Part shown: positions 58,122 to 64,000 of the stretch, piece by piece
Layout: each line of letters starts with the position of its first letter
Position numbering within the stretch: the stretch's first letter is position 1
Source: a virus
Direction: 5' to 3' (one strand)
IMG/VR virus record: IMGVR_UViG_3300046318_000188
Location: 1 to 64,000 of that record
Length of the DNA: 64,000 nucleotides
Translations under genes and position numbers: made by a program
Notes under the pieces: model-generated
Seen by the model: only the letters and a program-made list of their open reading frames with translations
What the model was told of the DNA's origin: nothing
Database searches by the model: none

Positions 58122-60665
58122 TTGAGTAAATTCTATACTAATGTTCAATGTTTTGGTAACAACATTTTCTACCGTGGAGTTATAGACGGACAGAAAGTTA
58201 AACAAAAGATTGAATACTCACCATCTCTTTTTCTTCCATCACGGAAGAACCCACAAGGAATTTACAAATCTCTGACTGGTCTTCCATTAGACCAGAAAAT
58301 CTTTGGTACAATGCGTGAAGCAAGAGATTATGTAAAACAATTTGATGGTGTTCATGGTACTCCAATCATTTATGGTCAAACTCGTTTTGAATATGCCTTT
58401 ATTGCAGAACAACACAAAGGTATGGTCGATTATGATTATGACCATGTTTCTGTTGCCGTAATCGATATTGAGGTAGGTTCAGAGAATGGATTTCCTGACC
58501 CATATAAAGCAGAAGAACCCATTACAGCCATTTGTGTTAAGTTTCTAAATCAATCACCATTTGTATTTGCTTGTGGTGAATATGAAACACAAGGTAATGA
58601 AGTGTATATTCGTTGTAAAGATGAATATTCACTCTGTAAACAATTCATGCATTTCTGGAAAGACAAATATCCGGATGTCGTTACTGGTTGGAATACTAAG
58701 TTCTTTGATATACCATATCTTGTCAATCGTTTCAGAAAAATTCTTGGTGAAGATGAAGCTAAGAAATTATCTCCTTGGAATTATATTACAGAACGCAAAG
58801 CAAGAGTAAATAACCGTGAACTAATTGAATACAGTTTAGTTGGTATCTCATCACTTGATTATATTGAACTTTACAGATGGTATGCTCCTGGCGGTAAGTC
58901 ACAAGAATCATATCGTTTAGATGCCATTGCTCAAGTTGAATTGGGTGAAGGTAAAATCTCCTATGATGAGTATGATAATTTACATTCATTATATCGTTTG
59001 AACTTCCAAAAGTTTATTGAGTATAACATTAAAGACGTTGAGTTGATTGTTAAATTGGAAGATAAGTTGAAGTTGCTTGAATTGGCAGTAACTTTGGCAT
59101 ATGATACCAAATCAAACTTTGATGATGTATTTGCTCAAACCCGTATGTGGGATGCTCTGACTAATGCTTATTTGTTGGAGAAGAATATCATTGTACCACC
59201 TCGTATCGTTAAAGAAAAAGATGGTATGTTTGAAGGTGCATATGTTAAAGAAGTTCAGGTTGGTGCTCATGCTTGGGTTGCCTCATTTGACTTGAACTCT
59301 TTGTATCCACATTTGATGATGCAATATAATATCAGTCCAGAAACTCTCATTGAGCCGGCAGACTATACAGATGAAATGCGTGAGGTGCTTTCACAGGGTG
59401 TTTCTGTTGAGAAGATGTTAAACAAACAAATTGATACTTCAAATCTCAAAGATGTAACTATCACTCCTAATGGCCAATTCTTCCGTACGGACATCCAAGG
59501 TTTCTTACCTGGAATGATGGAAGAAATGTATAATGATAGAAGTAAGTTTAAAAAATTAATGCTTAAAGCAAAACAGGAATATGAAAATGAAAAAGACCCA
59601 AGTAAACTCTATGAAATCGAAAAACGAATTGCCAAATACAACAACATCCAGTTGGCGAAAAAAGTTTCTCTCAATTCTGCATACGGCGCTCTTGGTTCTC
59701 AGTATTTTCGTTTCTATGATTTGCGTATGGCTCTTGGCGTTACCACTGCGGGACAATTAAGCATTCGTTGGATTGAAGCCAAGATTAATGCTTGGATGAA
59801 TAAAATTTTGGAGACCAAAGATGTTGACTATGTTATTGCTTCTGATACTGATTCAATTTACCTACGAATGAGAGAATTGGTTGATAAATTTATTAAGGAT
59901 AAGTCCGATAAACAAAAAGTAATCTCTCTCATGGATAAAGTTTGTGAAGATAAGATACAACCTTATATCGATAAGTCTTATGATGAGTTGGCTGAATATG
60001 TTCACGCATATGGCCAGAAAATGCAGATGAAACGAGAAGGTCTATCTGATAAAGGTATTTGGACTGCCAAGAAGCGTTATATTCTGAATGTGTATAACAA
60101 TGAAGGTGTTCAATATAATGAACCACAGATGAAGGTGATGGGTTTGGAGATGATTAAGTCATCAACACCTGCCGTTATCCGTGAGAAGATGAAACAAGCA
60201 ATCACTATCATCATGAATGGTACTGAAGAAGATATTCATGAATTCATTAAAGAAGCCAAAAAAGATTTCATGGGATTACCACCGGAAGAAATCTCCTCAC
60301 CCCGTGGTTGTAACGGCTTGTCTAAATATTCGGACGCTTTATCAATGTATAAGTCTGGTACACCAATGCATGTCAAAGGTGCCATCTTATATAATCACTA
60401 TCTTAAAGAGAAAAAACTTACTAAAAAGTATCCACTCATACAAGAAGGCGAGAAACTAAAATATAGTTATCTCAAGATGCCTAATCCATTCAAAGATACC
60501 GTCATTTCATTCCCTGGTCGTTTACCTGTAGAATTTGGACTCAATGAATATATTGATTATGATGTTCAATTTGAAAAGGCCTTTGTTGAACCAATCAAAG
60601 TTATTCTAGATTGTATGAAGTGGTCAACTGAAAAAGTAAGTAGTTTGGAGGATTTCTTCTCATGA
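58122..60665 (+). CDS. gp43: gp43 DNA polymerase (family B)
   Basis: 847 residues, TTG start directly after the upstream stop, RBS acaggt. Exo I IDIEVGS (D115, E117), polymerase motif A DLNSLYP (D390), motif B KKVSLNSAYGALG (about 512-524), motif C DTDS (575-578), KKRYILNVY, and C-terminal SLEDFFS clamp-binding peptide. Single uninterrupted gene without intein. Replicates the genome with the 44/62 loader and gp45. Overlaps the next gene by 4 nt. Confidence 0.97.
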   Translation: MSKFYTNVQCFGNNIFYRGVIDGQKVKQKIEYSPSLFLPSRKNPQGIYKSLTGLPLDQKIFGTMREARDYVKQFDGVHGTPIIYGQTRFEYAFIAEQHKGMVDYDYDHVSVAVIDIEVGSENGFPDPYKAEEPITAICVKFLNQSPFVFACGEYETQGNEVYIRCKDEYSLCKQFMHFWKDKYPDVVTGWNTKFFDIPYLVNRFRKILGEDEAKKLSPWNYITERKARVNNRELIEYSLVGISSLDYIELYRWYAPGGKSQESYRLDAIAQVELGEGKISYDEYDNLHSLYRLNFQKFIEYNIKDVELIVKLEDKLKLLELAVTLAYDTKSNFDDVFAQTRMWDALTNAYLLEKNIIVPPRIVKEKDGMFEGAYVKEVQVGAHAWVASFDLNSLYPHLMMQYNISPETLIEPADYTDEMREVLSQGVSVEKMLNKQIDTSNLKDVTITPNGQFFRTDIQGFLPGMMEEMYNDRSKFKKLMLKAKQEYENEKDPSKLYEIEKRIAKYNNIQLAKKVSLNSAYGALGSQYFRFYDLRMALGVTTAGQLSIRWIEAKINAWMNKILETKDVDYVIASDTDSIYLRMRELVDKFIKDKSDKQKVISLMDKVCEDKIQPYIDKSYDELAEYVHAYGQKMQMKREGLSDKGIWTAKKRYILNVYNNEGVQYNEPQMKVMGLEMIKSSTPAVIREKMKQAITIIMNGTEEDIHEFIKEAKKDFMGLPPEEISSPRGCNGLSKYSDALSMYKSGTPMHVKGAILYNHYLKEKKLTKKYPLIQEGEKLKYSYLKMPNPFKDTVISFPGRLPVEFGLNEYIDYDVQFEKAFVEPIKVILDCMKWSTEKVSSLEDFFS

Positions 60666-61525
60666 TTTACTTTACATTCGCAGCAGCATTTCTATTATCT
60701 GTTATTGCTGGTTATTATTCAGTAATAGGTCTTGCTGCTATTTTTATGGGTGCATTTTGGCCAGTTATTATTATGGGTGGTTCCCTTGAATTTGCTAAGT
60801 TGGTTACCGCATCTTGGTTATATCGAAACTGGAAAAATGCACCTTTTTTATTACGGACATATTTGGTTATTGCCGTAATGTTGCTCATGCTCATTACTTC
60901 AATGGGTATTTTTGGTTTCTTGGCCAAAGCACATATAGATTCTACATTAGATGCTGGTGCAAATTCGGTAGAACTTAAAACTTTGAATCAGCAACAAAAA
61001 ATTGCTGATGAAAGATTGAACTACTTATTAGCAAGAGCCAAAGACCCATCAACGGCAAGTAATCAATTGGATAGACAGATTCAGAATACTCAAAAAGAAC
61101 TTACCGAAATTAATAAGAAACGATTGCCACTTCTCCGTGAAGAAAACAAACTTGTGGCAGATATTGGACCAATCAAGTATGTGGCAGATATGTTCTTTAA
61201 TGGTGATGGTGCCGTAGATAAGGCAGTCAGACTGGTAATCTTTATCATTATGCTTGTGTTTGACCCATTAGCTGTGTTATTATTAATAGCAGCGAATATC
61301 TCAATGAAGAAACCTGAAAGAGTGGAAAAGACTTGGGATGATTTCTTTAATAATGCACCAATACCAGAAGATTCTATTGAGATTGAAAAAGAGAATATTG
61401 CTGAGATTGAACCTGTTGCAGAAGAACTAAAAAAGAAACGTGGATTTCCCAATCGGAAATCTAAGATAGATAGTATGTATGTAGATGATGCTGAGTTGGC
61501 ATTTCGTAAAAAGGAAAATGAATGA
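60662..61525 (+). CDS. Multi-pass membrane protein with cytoplasmic coiled coil
   Basis: 287 residues. Two N-terminal membrane helices (about 4-42) and two more at about 65-85 and 188-218, with a helical coiled coil (about 105-160) between them and an acidic, then basic tail (KKKRGFPNRKSK). It sits between gp43 and uvsX and overlaps both by 4 nt. I recall similar proteins in marine T4-like phages. Possible role: membrane anchoring of the replication complex, inferred only from position. Confidence 0.65.
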   Translation: MIYFTFAAAFLLSVIAGYYSVIGLAAIFMGAFWPVIIMGGSLEFAKLVTASWLYRNWKNAPFLLRTYLVIAVMLLMLITSMGIFGFLAKAHIDSTLDAGANSVELKTLNQQQKIADERLNYLLARAKDPSTASNQLDRQIQNTQKELTEINKKRLPLLREENKLVADIGPIKYVADMFFNGDGAVDKAVRLVIFIIMLVFDPLAVLLLIAANISMKKPERVEKTWDDFFNNAPIPEDSIEIEKENIAEIEPVAEELKKKRGFPNRKSKIDSMYVDDAELAFRKKENE

Positions 61526-62601
61526 GTATACTTGACAAAATTAAAAAGAATAGTAGCATTAAAGAGTCTGCTATTCTAGCAAAATCTAAATTCTTCACAC
61601 AGAAGGATATGATTCCTACTTCCGTGCCTATTATTAATGTGGCATTATCAGGTCGCCTTGATGGTGGTTTAACACCAGGTCTTACAATGTGGGCAGGTCC
61701 ATCCAAACATTTTAAGACAGCATTTTCATTATTGATGGCCAAATCTTACTTGGACAAATATCCTGATGCTGCGCTTCTTTTTTATGATTCTGAATTCGGT
61801 ACGCCACAATCTTATTTTGATTCTTTTGGTATTGATACTAATAGAGTATTACATACGCCACTCACCGACATAGAACAATTAAAAATTGACTTGATGCAAC
61901 AGTTAAATCAAGTTGAACGAGGTGAACATTTGATTGTTGTTGTTGATTCAATTGGTAACTTGGCATCCATTAAAGAAGTTAATGATGCACTTGATGGTAA
62001 AACTGTCGGTGATATGTCAAGAGCAAAAGCCGTTAAGTCTTTGTTTAGAATGGTTACACCACACTTATCACTTAAAGATATTCCGATGGTTGTTGTTAAT
62101 CATACTTACATGGAAATTGGAATGTTCCCTAAAGCAATTGTTGGTGGTGGTACAGGTTCTTACTATTCTGCTGATAACATTTTTGTGTTGGGTCGCCAAC
62201 AAGAAAAAGAAGGTACTGAAGTTGTGGGTTATAATTTTATTATTAATGTGGAGAAATCACGATATGTTAAAGAAAAATCTAAGATTCCTGTTTCCGTTTC
62301 TTTTGATGGAGGCATTTCTCGTTGGTCTGGTTTACTTGACATTGCACTCGATTCAGGATTGGTTATTAAACCATCTAACGGTTGGTATTCACGGGTTGAT
62401 GTAACAACTGGTGAAGTAGAAGATAAGAAATACCGTTTGAAAGAAACCGACACAAAAGATTTTTGGATGCCACTTATTACTAGTGAGAAGTTCCAAAGTT
62501 ATGTTAAAGACAAATATCAAATTGCTTCGGGTGCCATCATGCAAGGTGGTGAAGAAGAATTGTTTGATGAAGTTATTACTATGAATGGAACAGAAGAATG
62601 A
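61522..62601 (+). CDS. uvsX: UvsX recombinase (RecA-like)
   Basis: 359 residues (T4 390). Walker A GPSKHFKT (59-66, the T4-like variant GPSKSFKS), Walker B VVVDSIGNL, IGGGTGSYYSADNIFVLGRQQ loop 2, FDGGISRWSGLLDIALDSG. DNA strand exchange with UvsY, gp32 and Dda. Start overlaps the membrane protein gene (ATGA). Confidence 0.95.
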   Translation: MSILDKIKKNSSIKESAILAKSKFFTQKDMIPTSVPIINVALSGRLDGGLTPGLTMWAGPSKHFKTAFSLLMAKSYLDKYPDAALLFYDSEFGTPQSYFDSFGIDTNRVLHTPLTDIEQLKIDLMQQLNQVERGEHLIVVVDSIGNLASIKEVNDALDGKTVGDMSRAKAVKSLFRMVTPHLSLKDIPMVVVNHTYMEIGMFPKAIVGGGTGSYYSADNIFVLGRQQEKEGTEVVGYNFIINVEKSRYVKEKSKIPVSVSFDGGISRWSGLLDIALDSGLVIKPSNGWYSRVDVTTGEVEDKKYRLKETDTKDFWMPLITSEKFQSYVKDKYQIASGAIMQGGEEELFDEVITMNGTEE

Positions 62602-62915
62602 TAGAAGGTATTGACTATTGCTTCATCTATCCAAAAGAAGATGAAGCTGCGGTTCATATAAAATTACTTGATGGTCCTTACAAAGATACCACATACAAAT
62701 ATGGTAGAGTTAGTTTTGAGGAAAAAGATGAGCAGGTCTATTTACAATTCAAGTTTGATGTGATAGAATCCACCATCAAGACAAAAACATTGGAGAAAGA
62801 CCTTGATTTTAAAAATTACATTGGTGACTTGCTTGTTGAAATCATGTCATCTAACATTGAGCAGGAAATAATTGATGAAACTGGAACAATCGATTCTGAA
62901 GAATCTGGTCTATAA
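62598..62915 (+). CDS. Conserved hypothetical protein, 105 aa
   Basis: Overlaps uvsX by 4 nt and gp41 by 41 nt. Start MIEGIDYCFIYPKEDEAAVHIKLLDGPYKDTTYKYGRVSFEE is a beta-barrel-like small domain with an acidic tail EIMSSNIEQEIIDETGT. Known to me as a conserved neighbour between uvsX and gp41 in cyanophage-type T4 relatives. Function unknown. Confidence 0.7.
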   Translation: MIEGIDYCFIYPKEDEAAVHIKLLDGPYKDTTYKYGRVSFEEKDEQVYLQFKFDVIESTIKTKTLEKDLDFKNYIGDLLVEIMSSNIEQEIIDETGTIDSEESGL

Positions 62916-64000
62916 TGAGGACTACCTAAGAAAAGTTTTACCATTCTTAAAATCTGATTATTTCTCCGACAGAACGGAGAGAACACTCTACAATGAAATC
63001 ACCTCGTTTACTGAAACTTACAATACTCCGCCTACGATTGAAGCACTCTCAATTGCCGTCAAAGAGAGGAACAATCTTTCGGATGATGAAGTTAAGAACT
63101 GCGAAACTTATCTCGAAGAAATTGAGGCTCATAGCAAAGAGCAAACCGAGATACAATGGCTTGTTGACAAGACAGAAAAGTTTTGCCAAGAGAAGGCGAT
63201 ATACAATGCCGTATTGGGGGCAATTTCAATTCTCGATGGTAAGGACAAAGATAAAGACAAAGGTGCAATTCCCTCTATATTATCGGACGCCTTGGCCGTT
63301 TCATTTGATACAACAGTAGGACACGATTACTTACAGGACTCTGATGCTCGATTTGATTTCTATCATAGAAAAGAGGAACGAATTCCTTTCGACTTGGAAT
63401 TCTTCAACAAGATTACAAAGGGTGGTTTGCCAAGTAAAACTCTCAATATTGCTCTTGCGGGGACTGGTGTTGGTAAATCTCTTTTTATGTGTCATGTGGC
63501 AGCAGGCGCAATGGTCCAAGGCAAAAATGCTTTGTACATCACGATGGAAATGGCTGAAGAAAAGATTGCAGAACGTATTGATGCGAATCTTTTGAATGTT
63601 ACTTTAGATGACCTTATTGATTTACCAAAAGAAATGTATGACAAAAAGGTTGCTAGGGTTCGTGAGAAGTGTACCGGTAAACTTATTATTAAAGAATACC
63701 CAACCGCTTCGGCATCCGCAACTCATTTTAGGACTCTATTAAATGAACTTAATCTCAAGAAGTCTTTTATACCTGACATTATCTTTATTGATTACCTTAA
63801 TATCTGTTGTTCTTCTCGTATCAAGGCTGGTGCGAATATCAACTCTTACACTTACGTTAAGTCAATCGCAGAAGAACTTAGGGGTCTTGCGGTTGAATAT
63901 AATGTTCCTATTGTATCTGCTACTCAAACTACCAGAAGCGGATTCACATCGTCTGATCCAGGACTGGAGGATACGAGTGAGTCATTCGGGTTGCCTGCAA
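62875..64000 (+). CDS. gp41: gp41 replicative helicase, cut by window end
   Basis: ATG 62875 (MKLEQSILKNLVYNEDYLRK) with an AGGA box upstream; frame open to the window end, 375 codons of about 470. N-terminal domain then KGGLPSKTLNIALAGTGVGKS (Walker A about 196-202), LYITMEMAEEKIAERIDANLL, RLIIKEYPTAS-like KLIIKEYPTASASATHFRTLLNEL and IIFIDYLNICCSS (Walker B). Aligns with T4 gp41. DnaB-type hexamer that unwinds the fork with primase gp61. Overlaps the preceding gene by 41 nt. Confidence 0.92.
   Translation, partial: MKLEQSILKNLVYNEDYLRKVLPFLKSDYFSDRTERTLYNEITSFTETYNTPPTIEALSIAVKERNNLSDDEVKNCETYLEEIEAHSKEQTEIQWLVDKTEKFCQEKAIYNAVLGAISILDGKDKDKDKGAIPSILSDALAVSFDTTVGHDYLQDSDARFDFYHRKEERIPFDLEFFNKITKGGLPSKTLNIALAGTGVGKSLFMCHVAAGAMVQGKNALYITMEMAEEKIAERIDANLLNVTLDDLIDLPKEMYDKKVARVREKCTGKLIIKEYPTASASATHFRTLLNELNLKKSFIPDIIFIDYLNICCSSRIKAGANINSYTYVKSIAEELRGLAVEYNVPIVSATQTTRSGFTSSDPGLEDTSESFGLPA

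Noticed and set aside
62993-63595. ORFs of 108 and 83 aa near the window end
   Set aside because: Out-of-frame shadows of gp41, whose frame is open from 62875 to the window end.

Overview
The window is a contiguous 64 kb piece of a T4-like (Tevenvirinae-type) myovirus genome, A+T-rich and coded almost entirely on the + strand. The evidence is the ordered T4 core: gp13-14-15-16-17-18-19-20-67-68-21-22-23, uvsY-uvsW-gp55-gp47-gp46, gp45-gp44-gp62-regA, then gp43, uvsX and gp41. The organisation is closer to aquatic (cyanophage/pelagiphage-like) T4 relatives than to T4 itself: no gp24-like vertex gene follows gp23, and Hsp20, peptide deformylase and 2OG-Fe(II) oxygenase genes are present. The host is a Gram-negative bacterium. 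boxA-like sequences resembling rrn leaders, a TorF-type porin and envelope genes would suit a betaproteobacterium, but that is inference.

Layout. 1-3.2 kb: surface-sugar enzymes (a GT2-like protein cut by the window edge and a GT4-methyltransferase fusion). 3.2-17.5 kb: adhesin/tail-fibre island with a collagen-like fibre, a 1754-residue repeat protein, glycine-rich fibres and two 2OG oxygenases. 17.6-32.4 kb: neck, terminase, tail, portal, prohead and capsid genes under TATAAATA-type late promoters. 32.4-48.4 kb: recombination, late transcription, clamp and clamp loader, RegA, then an accessory set (Hsp20, rubrerythrin plus rubredoxin, GNAT, dCMP deaminase, SprT-like protease). 48.4-53.5 kb: a dense tRNA array. 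53.5-57.7 kb: an envelope cassette (porin, membrane glycosyltransferase, beta-barrel-like protein, L,D-transpeptidase-like protein, CXXCH protein). 57.8-64 kb: replication genes gp43, uvsX and gp41 (cut by the window end).

The tRNA array is the most unusual part. I resolve 27 tRNA genes between 48765 and 53450 and two more at 57101 and 57718; together they cover all 20 amino acids and all encode CCA. The array starts with a sigma70-type promoter, a 33-codon leader ORF using 29 different codons and 19 different amino acids, and two mutually exclusive hairpins (antiterminator/terminator), followed by a boxA-like site. Several tRNAs are separated by roughly 75-130 nt structured elements closed by a conserved 16-20 bp stem. 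I read this as a regulated, antiterminated phage tRNA operon with an uncharacterised RNA family inside it.

How the genes act together: host-like sigma70 promoters serve early/middle genes; gp55 with the clamp gp45 would switch on late promoters before virion genes; UvsX/Y/W with gp46/47 and gp43/44/62/45/41 run recombination-dependent replication. The accessory genes probably remodel the host envelope, redox state, nucleotide pool and translation capacity.
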